From: Rufibacter immobilis
GTDB taxonomy: Bacteria > Bacteroidota > Bacteroidia > Cytophagales > Hymenobacteraceae
Assembly: GCF_003721565.1 (NCBI RefSeq)
Contig: NZ_RJJE01000001.1
Span: forward strand, 248,001-312,000
DNA length: 64,000 nucleotides
Direction of reading: 5' to 3'
Shown here: piece after piece, positions 34,349 to 45,728 of the stretch
How positions within the stretch are numbered: position 1 is the first letter of the stretch
Layout: every line of letters begins with the position of its first letter
Made by a program: the position numbers and the translations under genes
Notes under the pieces: model-generated
What the model saw: the letters and a program-made list of their open reading frames with translations, nothing else
Told to the model about the DNA's origin: nothing
Databases searched by the model: none

Positions 34349-34546
34349 CACGCATTCCGTCCCCCTTTAAAGGGAGTAGGGGATGACAAAGCCGTTTGAA
34401 GAACTAAAAGCTTTTGCTACACAGCATTAGAAAGAAATGCCTATTAGGGCAACCACGAGGGATTGCCCTAACATTCTTCTCGGGAATGCCTTGGCCTGCC
34501 AGAGTAATCATCCCCCTACCCCCTTTGAAGGGGGACGGAATGCGTG
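34349..34546. repeat. Long inverted-repeat element, MITE-like
   Basis: The left arm (34349-34387, gcacgcattccgtccccc...) and right arm (34508-34546, ...gggggacggaatgcgtg) are inverted copies about 39 bases long with few mismatches. The 120-base interior holds another hairpin (ttagggcaa / ttgccctaa, near 34445-34471). No coding capacity is seen. It accounts for most of the 427-base gap upstream of the tldD-like gene. Confidence 0.65.
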
Positions 34547-34654
34547 ACATAACCTACCATTGAACCCCCATCAATATAGAAAAACCTTATACCCAATTTG
34601 GGAATGCAAGCCAAACCCTTATATTTAATAAACTAACTCTTAACCCTTTATACT

Positions 34655-36285
34655 TTGAAAAGACGTGACTTTCTCCATCTTTCCGGCTTAGGCTTAGGGG
34701 CGCTTATGCTTCCTATTCCCGTCTGGGGCCATGACATTGCTCCGGAGGCCGTTCTGGAACCCATTGACGTGGCTTTCAAAAAGCAGATAGCCGATGCCGC
34801 CCTCAACGCCGCCAAATCAAGAGGCGCCACCTACACCGATGTCCGCATTGGCCGCTACCTGAACCAGTACCTCATCACGCGGGAAGACAAAGTGGAGAAC
34901 ACGGTCAATACCGAGTCGTATGGGTTGGGCGTACGGGTGTTGGTGAACGGTATCTGGGGCTTTTCGGCTATTGATGAGGTCACGCCTGCCGGAGCCGCCA
35001 AAGCCGCCGAACTGGCGGTGGCCATTGCCAAAGCCAACTCTAAGTTGCAGTCTGAGCCGGTACAACTGGCTCCGCAACGGGGCTACGGCGAGGTAAATTG
35101 GAAAACACCTATTGAGCGCAACGCCTTTGAGGTGCCCTTGAAAGAGAAAGTAGACATCCTGCTGGGGCTAACGCCGCCGCCATGCAGAACGGGGCCAATT
35201 ACGTGAACTCCGCGCTGTTTCTGGTGAACGAGCAAAAATACTTCGCGTCTTCAGACGGTTCCTACATTGACCAAGACGTGCACCGCATCTGTCCAGTGCT
35301 GAACGCAACTGCCATTGACCAGAAAACCGGTAAGTTTGAGACCCGGCAATCCTTGAGTTCGCCGGTAGGCATGGGCTTTGAATACCTAAGCGCCCGCCCC
35401 GAGGGCAAGTACAAAGGCATTACCACCCGCTACGGCAAGTATTATGACATGGTGGAAGACGCCGCCGCCGCCGCCAAACAGGCCAAAGAGAAGCTCACGG
35501 CCAAGAGCGTGCTGGCGGGCAAGTATGATTTGGTGCTGGACCCTTCGCACCTCTGGCTCACCATCCATGAAAGCGTGGGGCACCCGCTGGAGCTGGACCG
35601 CGTGCTGGGCTATGAGGCCAACTTTGCCGGAACTTCCTTCGCCACCCTGGACAAATGGAAAACCAAGAACTTCAAATACGGCAGCGACAAAGTAACCCTG
35701 TTCGCCGACAAAACCCAGCCCGGTTCTCTGGGTGCGGTGGGGTATGACGATGAAGGCGTGAAAACCAAACAGTGGGACTTGGTGAAAGACGGAACGTTGG
35801 TAAACTACCAGGCCACCCGTGACCAAGCCCACATCATCGGGGAAAAAGAATCGCACGGGTGCTGCTACGCCGACAACTGGAGCTCAGTGCAGTTCCAGCG
35901 CATGGCCAATGTGTCTCTGGCACCGGGCAAACAGAAACTGAGCGTAGATGACATGATCAAAGACGTGGAGAAAGGTATCTATATCATAGGCGATGGTTCT
36001 TTCTCCATTGACCAGCAACGTTACAACTTCCAGTTTGGGGGGCAGCTGTACTATGAGATCAAAGACGGCAAGATAGTGGGGCCGCTCAAAGACGTAGCCT
36101 ACCAGAGCAATACCCAGGAATTCTGGAACTCCTGCGCCGCCGTCTGCGACGAGAGCGACTACCGCCTGGGCGGCTCCTTCTTCGACGGCAAAGGCCAGCC
36201 CACCCAGAGCAGCGCCGTCTCGCACGGCTCCGCCACCACCCGTTTCAACGGCGTGAACGTGATCAACACAGGCCGGAAAATCTAG
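34655..36285 (+). pseudogene. tldD: TldD-like metallopeptidase gene with single-base frameshift
   Basis: The gene would encode about 543 residues but is split by a one-base loss in the GGGG at 35164-35167. The first frame ends as a 183-residue product; the second frame restores the family sequence from ANAAAMQNGANY onward. The start is TTG at 34655, giving a twin-arginine signal (MKRRDFLHL). The zinc motif HESVGH (HExxxH, bases 35566-35583) and the end of the family are intact in the second frame. TldD/TldE pairs are proteases that trim modified peptides. A homopolymer sequencing error is possible, but the partner gene is also broken. Confidence 0.8.
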
Positions 36286-36288
36286 ATA

Positions 36289-36450
36289 TAGTTAAGAGTT
36301 AAAAGTTAGGAGTGAAGAGTTGGTGACACACCTGTTCTTCGCTCCGCGGAATTGGAAGGTGCGTTTAGAGCCTGTTTTTCTGAAATCAGACCCAAAACAG
36401 ATGTCAACTTTCTCCTCAACTTTTAACTCTTCACTCTCAACTCTTAACTA
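36289..36450. repeat. Inverted repeat of gttaagagtt units between tldD and tldE
   Basis: Left arm 36289-36326 (tagttaagagttaaaagtt...) and right arm 36405-36450 (...aactcttaacta) are imperfect inverted copies made of short gaagagtt / gttaagagtt units. They enclose a degenerate gtttag palindrome. The element occupies the whole intergenic space. Confidence 0.65.
36361..36400. repeat. Imperfect palindrome family copy
   Basis: Arms gcgtttagagcctg and cagacccaaaac around tttttctgaaat. It lies 75 bases after the tldD stop, inside the gttaagagtt inverted repeat. Confidence 0.65.
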
Positions 36451-36456
36451 ACAACA

Positions 36457-37791
36457 ATGGCAATATTAAGTAAAGACCAAGCCCAGGGCATCTTGAAGAA
36501 GGTGATGGCCCTGAGCAAAGCCGATGAGTGCGAGGCGAACCTAAACGGCGGCAAAGCGGGCAACGTGCGCTATGCGCGCAATTCAGTTTCCACGGCCGGT
36601 GAGTCGCATACCACCTCGCTGGTGGTGCAATCTTCCTTCGGGAAACGGGTGGGCACGGCTACCATTAATGAGTTTGACGATGCCTCTCTGGAGAAAGTGG
36701 TGCGTCGCTCAGAAGAATTGGCTAAACTAGCCCCATAGAACCCTGAATACATGGGCGTGCTGGGTCCGCAGAAATATATAACCACCAATCCTTACTCGGC
36801 TACTACGGCGGCCATCACGCCAGACAAACGCGCCGAAATGGTGGCCCAGAGTATTGCGGCTGCCAAAGCAAAAGGCATGACCGCAGCGGGCTATCTGCAA
36901 GACAACGTGGGGTTCCAATCCATGATGAACAGCAAAGGATTGTTCGCCTATAACACAGACACGGGCGTTGATTTCTCCTTGACGGTGCGCACCCCAGACG
37001 GTACCGGTTCTGGGTATGTCTCCAGAGGGTTCAATGACGTGAGCAAACTAGACACCGCCTCAGTCTCTAACATTGCGGTAAACAAAGCCACGGGCTCGGC
37101 CAACGCCAAAGCTCTGGAGCCGGGTAAATACACGGTTATTCTGGAGCCTGCCGCCGTGGCCGTGATGCTGGAGAATCTGTTCTACGGGATGGATGCGCGC
37201 TCCGCAGATGAAGGCCGCAGCTTCCTGAGCAAACCGGGCGGTGGCAACAAAATTGGGCAGAAATTGGTGGACGAGCGGGTGACCATCTACTCAGACCCGG
37301 CACACCCAGAGCTACCCACGTCACCCTGGGCGGGCGATGGTCAGGCCCTGAACAAAGTCACCTGGATAGACAAAGGCGTGGTGAAACAGATTCCGGTCTC
37401 CAGGTACTGGGCACAGCAGAAGAAGATAGCACCGGTTCCGTTCCCTAACACAGCCATTATGCAGGGCGGTACGCAGAGCCTGGAAGACCTGATCAAAGGC
37501 ACCCAGAAAGGCATCTTGGTCACGCGCCTGTGGTACATCCGGAGCGTAGACCCGCAGACGCTCCTGCTCACCGGCCTCACCCGCGATGGAACTTTCTACA
37601 TTGAGAACGGCAAGATCAAGCACGCGGTCAAGAACTTCCGGTTCAACGAGAGCCCCATCATCATGCTCAACAACCTGGAAGCCATTGGCAAAAGTGAACG
37701 CACCGTGAGCGGCGAATCCAGCAACAACTACCTGCTGCCACCGCTCAAAATCAGAGACTTCACCTTCAGCAGTTTGTCAGACGCGGTGTAA
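36457..37791 (+). pseudogene. tldE: TldE/PmbA-like gene with in-frame stop codon
   Basis: The gene would encode about 444 residues. An in-frame TAG at 36736-36738 (codon 94) interrupts it, and the same frame continues at once with NPEYMGVLGPQKY, which matches the expected LAPENPEYMGV of the family; a single G-to-T change of GAG would explain it. The second part contains the family segments DEGRSFLSKPGGGNKIGQKL and NYLLPPLKIRDFTFSSLSDAV. TldE lacks the zinc motif and partners TldD. TAG ends other genes here (htrA and the metalloprotease), so it is a true stop. Two different lesions in a functional pair suggest decay. Confidence 0.8.
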
Positions 37792-37808
37792 ATAAGCCTC
37801 TCTTTCCG

Positions 37809-37852
37809 TTGCGTTTAGGGGCTGTTTTTGGAAAAAGGGCCCCTAAACGCAA
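37809..37852. repeat. Palindrome family copy after tldE
   Basis: Near-perfect: core arms plus ttgc / gcaa pair, with one mismatch in the centre. It begins 17 bases after the tldE stop. Confidence 0.9.
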
Positions 37853-37922
37853 TTCATCTCTACAGAGGCTCTTCTCTCTGGCGTAAGCGGGCGCTTATGC
37901 CAAGGGGAAGAGTCAGCTTTTC

Positions 37923-37962
37923 CTGTTTAGGACCTCTTTTTCCAAAAACGGCCGCTAAACAG
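37923..37962. repeat. Imperfect palindrome family copy
   Basis: Arms ctgtttaggacc and gccgctaaacag around tctttttccaaaaac. It is the second copy in the 330-base gap between tldE and the Hsp70 gene. Confidence 0.75.
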
Positions 37963-37977
37963 AAACTTTCGTTTCAT

Positions 37978-38010
37978 AAAAAGCCCCGCTAGGTATAGCG
38001 GGGCTTTTTA
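37978..38010 (+). terminator. Rho-independent terminator downstream of tldE
   Basis: Stem aaaaagccccgct / agcggggcttttt with six-base loop. It lies 187 bases after the tldE stop and upstream of the Hsp70 promoter, so it insulates the two. Confidence 0.85.
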
Positions 38011-38074
38011 TATAGCGCCAAGTCAATCAGTTACTAAGAAGAAACCGTAAACCTGTTCACAGGCTATTTCTTTG

Positions 38075-38082
38075 TACTTTTG
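38075..38082 (+). promoter_or_regulatory. -7 promoter element of the Hsp70 gene
   Basis: TACTTTTG fits TAnnTTTG. A near-consensus TTC lies 17 bases upstream. It is 39 bases before the ATG chosen for the Hsp70 gene and overlaps an apparent TTG start, which is therefore unlikely to be used. Confidence 0.55.
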
Positions 38083-38121
38083 CGCCGAGAGGCTTTCATG
38101 CGTCTCCTAAAATTTGACCCC

Positions 38122-39981
38122 ATGGCTAAAATTGCGATAAACTTAACCACCGCCTCTATTCAACAGGAAGAGGTGATTGTGGGCATTGACTTAGGCACTA
38201 CCAATAGTTTGGTGGCGTACATGCACCCAGAAGACCGGGCCGCCATCGCCATCAACGACCAAGGTTTAGGGACCATAGTTCCGTCTGTGGTACACTTCGG
38301 AGAGAATGGCGAGGCCGTGGTAGGAAACGCCGCCAAAGACTACCTCATCACTGACCCTGCCAACACTATTTACTCCGTAAAGCGCCTCCTGGGCAAATCG
38401 TACCAAGACCTGGGCGCGCACAAAGATTTCTTCGGCTACAAGATCATTGACGACAACTCCGAAGGGCTGGTGAAGATACGGGTGCAGGACCGCTTCTACT
38501 CGCCTATTGAGCTCTCTGCCGAGATTTTGAAAGAGCTCCGCGCCCGCGCCGAGCACGCCCTCAAAACTCCGGTGAACCGCGCCGTCATCACCGTGCCCGC
38601 TTACTTCAATGACTCCCAGCGCCAGGCCACGCGCGATGCCGGCAAACTGGCCGGGCTGGAGGTACTGCGCATTGTGAACGAACCTACGGCGGCCTCTCTG
38701 GCCTACGGCATCGGGCTAGAACCCACCGAGGAGAAAACCATTGCCGTGTATGATCTGGGCGGCGGCACTTTTGATATTTCCATCCTGAAGATCCACCAGG
38801 GCATTTTTGAGGTGCTCTCCACCAACGGCGACACCTACCTGGGCGGCGATGACATGGATAGAGCCATCATTGAGCACTGGATCCTGGGCAACCGCCTGGT
38901 AGCTGATTTGGCCGCTCAGGATGCCAATACGGCCCAAGCCCTTCGGCTCAAGGCCGAGGAAGCCAAGAAAGCCCTGAGCAGCCAGGAGACCTTTACCGCA
39001 GAACTAAACGGCGTTACGTTAGAGTTAGACAAGCACACCTTTGAAACACTCATCACGCCCATTGTGGACCGCACCATGACCTCCTGCCGCATGGCCCTGC
39101 AAGACGCTGGTCTGGCTCCTGAGCAGATTGACACTGTGATTATGGTGGGCGGTTCTACCCGTGTGCCGCTGGTGTACCAAACCGTAAGCGACTTCTTCGG
39201 GAAACCTGCAAACAACTCTCTGAACCCCGATGAGGTGGTGGCCCTGGGTGCCGCCATCCAAGCCGATGTGCTGGCCGGGAACCGCAAAGACATTCTGTTG
39301 CTGGACGTAACGCCGCTCACGCTAGGCATTGAAACTATGGGCGGTTTGATGGATTCCATCATTCCGCGCAACTCCAAGATCCCGACCAAAGCCGGGCGGC
39401 AGTACACTACGTCGGTAGACGGGCAGGTGAACATGAAAATCTCAGTGTACCAAGGAGAGCGCGATCTGGTGAAAGAAAACCGAAAACTGGCTGAGTTTGA
39501 CCTGAAAGGCATTCCGGCCATGCCCGCTGGTTTTCCTAAGGTAGACGTGAACTTTATCCTGAACGCCGATGGTATCTTGAAAGTAGAAGCCATTGAACTA
39601 CGCTCAGGCGTGCGCCAGGAGGTAGAGGTGAAACCGCAGTACGGCCTCACCGATGAACAGGTAGAGCAGATGCTCATGGACTCCATCACCCACGCCCGCG
39701 AAGACGTTTCTACCCGCATGGTCATTGAGGCCCGCACCACCGCCGAGCAGATGATCTACCAGGTGGAGCGCTTCCTGGAGAAGAACGGCGAGCACCTTAC
39801 CTCAGAGGAAATTAACCTTACCCGGCAAAACGTGCAGCACCTGAAAGAGGTGTTACCTACCGGCGACAAAGACACTATTCTGAAAGCCGTGGATGTGCTG
39901 GAAGAACAGACCAGTCCTTTCGCGGAGCGCGTGATGCAAATTTCCATCAAGAAAGCCATGACCGGCAAGAAGATTGAGTAA
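38122..39981 (+). CDS. hscA: HscA-like Hsp70 chaperone
   Basis: The 619-residue protein has the Hsp70 ATPase domain (GIDLGTTNSLVAY, VYDLGGGTFDIS, MVGGSTRVPLV), the linker DVTPLTLGIET, and a peptide-binding domain, but no long acidic C-terminal tail of DnaK. Its length (E. coli HscA is 616) and sequence such as PSVVHFGENG and NTIYSVKRLLGKS favour HscA, which helps transfer Fe-S clusters from IscU. No isc genes are close by, so this partner is inferred. ATG 38122 (MAKIAINL) is preferred; ATG 38098 is possible, while the TTG at 38080 lies in the -7 element. Confidence 0.82.
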   Translation: MAKIAINLTTASIQQEEVIVGIDLGTTNSLVAYMHPEDRAAIAINDQGLGTIVPSVVHFGENGEAVVGNAAKDYLITDPANTIYSVKRLLGKSYQDLGAHKDFFGYKIIDDNSEGLVKIRVQDRFYSPIELSAEILKELRARAEHALKTPVNRAVITVPAYFNDSQRQATRDAGKLAGLEVLRIVNEPTAASLAYGIGLEPTEEKTIAVYDLGGGTFDISILKIHQGIFEVLSTNGDTYLGGDDMDRAIIEHWILGNRLVADLAAQDANTAQALRLKAEEAKKALSSQETFTAELNGVTLELDKHTFETLITPIVDRTMTSCRMALQDAGLAPEQIDTVIMVGGSTRVPLVYQTVSDFFGKPANNSLNPDEVVALGAAIQADVLAGNRKDILLLDVTPLTLGIETMGGLMDSIIPRNSKIPTKAGRQYTTSVDGQVNMKISVYQGERDLVKENRKLAEFDLKGIPAMPAGFPKVDVNFILNADGILKVEAIELRSGVRQEVEVKPQYGLTDEQVEQMLMDSITHAREDVSTRMVIEARTTAEQMIYQVERFLEKNGEHLTSEEINLTRQNVQHLKEVLPTGDKDTILKAVDVLEEQTSPFAERVMQISIKKAMTGKKIE

Positions 39982-39984
39982 AGC

Positions 39985-40021
39985 TGTTTAGGGGCTCTTT
40001 TTGGAAAAAGAGCCCCTAAAC
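39985..40021. repeat. Perfect core palindrome copy after the Hsp70 gene
   Basis: Core arms tgtttaggggct and agcccctaaacg are intact and almost fully paired. It begins four bases after the Hsp70 stop codon. Confidence 0.9.
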
Positions 40022-40030
40022 GCACATCCA

Positions 40031-40074
40031 TAAAAGCAGAAGGCGCTACTGTACAGTAGCGCCTTCTGCTTTTA
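40031..40074. terminator. Perfect bidirectional terminator between hscA and divIC
   Basis: A 44-base perfect palindrome (taaaagcagaaggcgctact...) with A-rich entry and T-rich exit on both strands. It ends the convergent Hsp70 and DivIC transcripts. Confidence 0.9.
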
Positions 40075-40089
40075 TGGTCTTTCTGTGAA

Positions 40090-40419
40090 CTATTGCTGCG
40101 GTGGCTGTTCGGCCTCCAGTTCTTCTTCGTCTTTCTCTACAATGATGTACAGGTCCTCAGTGGGTTTCTTCATGAGATACTTCTCCCGCGCAAACTTCTC
40201 CAGCAATTCTGGGTTACTCATCAGTTCCTTGCGGTCTTTCTGCACTTCCTCAATCTTCTCCAGATAGTAGTCACGCTCCTCTTCCAGCACGGCCAATTTT
40301 CGGCTGGTCTGGAACTGCGTCACGAAGTCATTGGAGTCAAAGAAGAACATCCATACCAGAAACAGCAGCGTGGTAAGGAAATAGAAGTTTCTGAAAAATT
40401 TAGGTACCCGAGCCAACAT
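40090..40419 (-). CDS. Septum-formation initiator, FtsB/DivIC family
   Basis: The 109-residue protein starts at ATG 40419 (MLARVPKFFRNFYF); the longer frame from 40455 runs through a hairpin. It has one membrane helix (about residues 9-25, FLTTLLFLVWMFF) followed by a coiled coil (ALEEERDYYLEKIEEVQKDR) and the family motif LEKFAREKYLMKKPTEDLYI. FtsB/DivIC proteins link early and late divisome parts at the septum. It is the last gene after carA-eno, with a hairpin in the 176-base gap before it. Confidence 0.9.
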   Translation of the reverse strand: MLARVPKFFRNFYFLTTLLFLVWMFFFDSNDFVTQFQTSRKLAVLEEERDYYLEKIEEVQKDRKELMSNPELLEKFAREKYLMKKPTEDLYIIVEKDEEELEAEQPPQQ

Positions 40420-40433
40420 ACACACCTCTACAT

Positions 40434-40465
40434 AAAAATGGCGGCAAGTCTGCACTTGCCGCCAT
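40434..40465 (-). terminator. Hairpin with T-run between eno and divIC, terminator or attenuator
   Basis: Twelve-base perfect arms (atggcggcaagt / acttgccgccat) around a four-base loop, followed on the minus strand by five T. It lies 15 bases upstream of the divIC ATG. It would stop most eno transcripts and let a fraction continue into divIC. Confidence 0.75.
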
Positions 40466-40524
40466 GAATTTACTAAGATTTTCAGCAGCTCCTGTATACC
40501 TGGGGCTACTTCTTTTCAATTATC

Positions 40525-40560
40525 CGTTTAGCGCCTCTTTTTCTCAAATAAAGCCTAAAC
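40525..40560. repeat. Degenerate palindrome copy after eno
   Basis: Arms cgtttagcgcctct and agcctaaac around ttttctcaaata. It begins 36 bases after the eno stop codon and is the last copy before the ribosomal region. Confidence 0.6.
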
Positions 40561-40595
40561 TGAAGGAATGAAAGATTCAAAAGAATCTGGTTCCA

Positions 40596-43006
<2,411 letters not shown>

Positions 43007-43024
43007 TCTAAATTGTTAATTAGG

Positions 43025-43032
43025 CAAAAATA
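43025..43032 (-). promoter_or_regulatory. Possible -7 element of carA-eno-divIC
   Basis: TATTTTTG on the minus strand fits TAnnTTTG and lies 18 bases upstream of the carA ATG. It overlaps the T-run of the rplQ terminator, so the two may share sequence. No good -33 TTG is present. Confidence 0.4.
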
Positions 43033-43064
43033 AAAAAGGGATACGATTAATATCGTATCCCTTT
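43032..43064 (-). terminator. Terminator of the ribosomal-protein operon after rplQ
   Basis: Thirteen-base arms (aaagggatacgat / atcgtatcccttt) with a short loop and a T-run on the minus strand, 22 bases after the rplQ stop. Confidence 0.88.
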
Positions 43065-43085
43065 AGAATTATTACTGCATAATGG

Positions 43086-43604
43086 TTATTCAGCAGTTGG
43101 AGTATCAGTTGCAGGAGCAGCATCATCAGTAGCAGGAGCTGCTGCTTCAGAAGTAGTATCTGCTGCATCTTTCTTCTTACCAGAAGCCCGACGTCTTGTT
43201 TTAGGCTTGGCAGCAGCGGCAGTACCGGTTGTGCTAAGCATATCCTCATTGTAGTCTACCAACTCAATGATACACATATCGGCGTTGTCGCCAAGACGAG
43301 TACCAGTTTTGATGATACGTGTATATCCACCTGGACGCGTAGCAATTTTAGAAGCTACACCATCAAAAAGCTCTTTAACAGACTCTTTGTTCTGCAGGTA
43401 AGAAAATACTGTACGACGTGAATGAGTAGTGTCGTTCTTTGATTTGGTTAACAAAGGCTCAACATATTTACGTAGCGCTTTTGCTTTGGCAACCGTAGTG
43501 GTTAAACGCTTGTGTAGAATAAGGGATGAAGCCATGTTAGAAAGTAAAGCCGCACGGTGCGAGGCCGTTCTTCCTAAGTGGTTAATTTTTTTACCGTGTC
43601 TCAT
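43086..43604 (-). CDS. rplQ: 50S ribosomal protein L17, extended
   Basis: The 172-residue protein has the L17 core in residues 1-115 ([20 protein letters not shown]) and a C-terminal extension of about 55 residues made of Ala, Thr, Asp and Lys. E. coli L17 is 127 residues. The protein sits near the exit tunnel of the large subunit. The tail is low-complexity and may be disordered. It is the last gene of the S10-spc-alpha block, 67 bases after rpoA, and is followed by a terminator. Confidence 0.95.
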   Translation of the reverse strand: MRHGKKINHLGRTASHRAALLSNMASSLILHKRLTTTVAKAKALRKYVEPLLTKSKNDTTHSRRTVFSYLQNKESVKELFDGVASKIATRPGGYTRIIKTGTRLGDNADMCIIELVDYNEDMLSTTGTAAAAKPKTRRRASGKKKDAADTTSEAAAPATDDAAPATDTPTAE

Positions 43605-43671
43605 TATTTTGAATTGTGCACGTGCATACCGTCGATCAACCTACCGGGATCGGGAATTATGCCGTAGATGA

Positions 43672-44661
43672 TTAATCTTCTTCTAATTTATACTTAGAGA
43701 TATCCATCCCAAAAGTAAGCCCTTTATCAGAAACAAGGTTCTCCAACTCTGTTAAAGATTTCTTACCGAAATTACGGAACTTCATCATGTCTGAAAGATC
43801 TAATTGCACCAGATCTCCGAGCGTTCTGATATCAGCTGCTTTCAAGCAGTTGTATGCGCGCACAGAAAGATCCATGTCATGCAATGGAGTCTTAAGCACT
43901 TTTCTCATATGGAGCATTTCTTCGTCTACAGCTTCTTCCTCTTCAGGCTTCACTGTCTCAAAAGTCATGGTATTGTCAGAGAAAAGCATGAAATGCTGGA
44001 TCAGAATATTGGCAGCACCTTTCAATGCATCTTCCGGATGGATGGAACCATCCGTAGTAATTTCAAGCAAAAGACGCTCATAGTCAGTTTTCTGCTCTAC
44101 CCGAGTATTCTCAACGCTATACTTAACGTTTTTAACTGGAGTGAAAATAGCATCAATTGCTATTTGACCAAAAACTTGATCTGCCGGTTTGTTCTCCTCT
44201 GCAGGAACATAACCTCTACCCTTCTGAATTGTTAATTCAATTTCAAAAGAAGCCTCAGGATCTACGTTGCAGATAACGAGGTCAGGGTTCAGAACTTGGA
44301 AAGAACCTGAGAATTTGTTGATGTCACCGGCAGTGAAGGTATCTTGCTTGCTGATGCTAACGGTGATTTTATCATCAACCAAGTCACCAATCTTCTTGAA
44401 ACGAACCATTTTCAGGTTCAGGATAATTTCAGAGACATCTTCAACCACACCTTCAATGGTAGAGAACTCATGGAGCACACTAGGAATACGGATGCTAGAG
44501 ATGGCATATCCCTCCAATGAGGAGAGAAGAATTCTTCTCAACGCATTCCCAATGGTAACACCATAGCCCTTTTCTAGCGGCTTAAATTCAAACTGCCCAT
44601 GAAAGTCGTCGGATTTCTCCATCACGACCTTCTCCGGCATTTGAAAGGCTAATATTGACAT
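43672..44661 (-). CDS. rpoA: RNA polymerase alpha subunit
   Basis: The 329-residue protein has the N-terminal dimerisation domain ([20 protein letters not shown]) and the C-terminal DNA-binding domain ([20 protein letters not shown], then [10 protein letters not shown]), joined by an acidic linker (EEEEAVDEE). It nucleates core polymerase assembly and contacts upstream promoter DNA and activators. It lies between rpsD and rplQ, the standard alpha-operon position. Confidence 0.97.
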   Translation of the reverse strand: MSILAFQMPEKVVMEKSDDFHGQFEFKPLEKGYGVTIGNALRRILLSSLEGYAISSIRIPSVLHEFSTIEGVVEDVSEIILNLKMVRFKKIGDLVDDKITVSISKQDTFTAGDINKFSGSFQVLNPDLVICNVDPEASFEIELTIQKGRGYVPAEENKPADQVFGQIAIDAIFTPVKNVKYSVENTRVEQKTDYERLLLEITTDGSIHPEDALKGAANILIQHFMLFSDNTMTFETVKPEEEEAVDEEMLHMRKVLKTPLHDMDLSVRAYNCLKAADIRTLGDLVQLDLSDMMKFRNFGKKSLTELENLVSDKGLTFGMDISKYKLEED

Positions 44662-44699
44662 GATTGCTGGTTTAAGGTTGAAACTTAAGTTAGAACTGA

Positions 44700-45305
44700 T
44701 TACTTAGAGTAAAGCTCGACAATCAGCTGCTCCTGGATCTTCTCAGGGATTTGGTCACGCTGTGGATTAGAGATGAATTTACCAGCCATTTGGCCGCCAT
44801 CCCATTCTAACCAAGTAAATTGACGAGCATTACGCGCAGACAAGCTGGTAGTAATAGCTTCTAATGATTTAGATTTCTCACGAACACTTACTACATCACC
44901 AGGACGCAAAGTGTAAGATGGAATGTTTACCACACCACCATTAACCAAAATGTGTTTGTGAAGAACTAACTGACGAGCAGCACGTCTTGTTGGGGCAATG
45001 CCTAAACGGAAAACGGTGTTATCCAATCTTGCTTCCAAAAGGGCAAGTAAATTTTCACCTGTGATACCAGTCTTACGGGCTGCTTTGTCAAACAAGTTAG
45101 CAAACTGACGCTCCAACACACCATAAATGTATTTAGCTTTCTGCTTCTCCATTAACTGGATTGCATATTCAGATTGCTTCTTTCTACGACCTCGGCCATG
45201 TTGACCAGGACCATACGCTTTTTTTGCTAAAGCTTTGCTTGGTCCAAAAATAGGTTCGTTATATCTTCTAGAGATTTTACTCTTAGGGCCTGTATATCTT
45301 GCCAT
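44700..45305 (-). CDS. rpsD: 30S ribosomal protein S4
   Basis: The 201-residue protein starts at ATG 45305 ([17 protein letters not shown]); the longer frame from 45356 is not conserved and overlaps rpsK. It is a primary 16S rRNA binder with an S4 RNA-binding domain ([20 protein letters not shown]). It has no zinc-binding cysteines. It lies between rpsK and rpoA and in many bacteria also represses the alpha operon. Confidence 0.96.
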   Translation of the reverse strand: MARYTGPKSKISRRYNEPIFGPSKALAKKAYGPGQHGRGRRKKQSEYAIQLMEKQKAKYIYGVLERQFANLFDKAARKTGITGENLLALLEARLDNTVFRLGIAPTRRAARQLVLHKHILVNGGVVNIPSYTLRPGDVVSVREKSKSLEAITTSLSARNARQFTWLEWDGGQMAGKFISNPQRDQIPEKIQEQLIVELYSK

Positions 45306-45325
45306 GTCTAATACTAAATAATACC

Positions 45326-45718
45326 TTAAACTCTTCTGCGTTTGGGAGGACGGCAACCATTATGAGGAAGAGGAGTCACATCTTTGATAGAAGTGATTTC
45401 AATACCAACGTTTTGCATTGTCCGGATCGCTGACTCACGTCCAGCACCTGGGCCTTTCACAAACACTTCAGCCTTTCTTAAACCAGCTTCATAGGCTACT
45501 TTACCGCAATCTGCGGCGGCCATCTGAGCAGCATAAGGAGTATTTTTCTTAGACCCCTTGAACCCCATTTTACCAGCAGATGCCCAAGAGATAACTTGAC
45601 CATTGATGTTGGTAACGGAAATAATAATATTGTTGAAAGAAGCTTTGATGTGAACCTGACCAACAGGCTCCACAACAACCACGCGCTTCTTGGCTTTATC
45701 TTTTCTTTTCTGAGCCAT
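45326..45718 (-). CDS. rpsK: 30S ribosomal protein S11
   Basis: The 130-residue protein has the S11 features [33 protein letters not shown] and the C-terminal [15 protein letters not shown]. It forms part of the platform near the mRNA exit. It lies 10 bases after rpsM and 20 before rpsD on the same transcript. Confidence 0.97.
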   Translation of the reverse strand: MAQKRKDKAKKRVVVVEPVGQVHIKASFNNIIISVTNINGQVISWASAGKMGFKGSKKNTPYAAQMAAADCGKVAYEAGLRKAEVFVKGPGAGRESAIRTMQNVGIEITSIKDVTPLPHNGCRPPKRRRV

Positions 45719-45728
45719 TGTCGTTTAA

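Noticed and set aside
35161-35206. Programmed frameshift in tldD
   Set aside because: No slippery heptamer or downstream pseudoknot is evident; a simple loss of one G explains it, and the family is not known to use frameshifting.
36736-36738. Stop-codon readthrough or reassignment of TAG in tldE
   Set aside because: TAG is used as a normal terminator in htrA and the metalloprotease here, and no recoding hairpin or pyrrolysine/selenocysteine context is visible.
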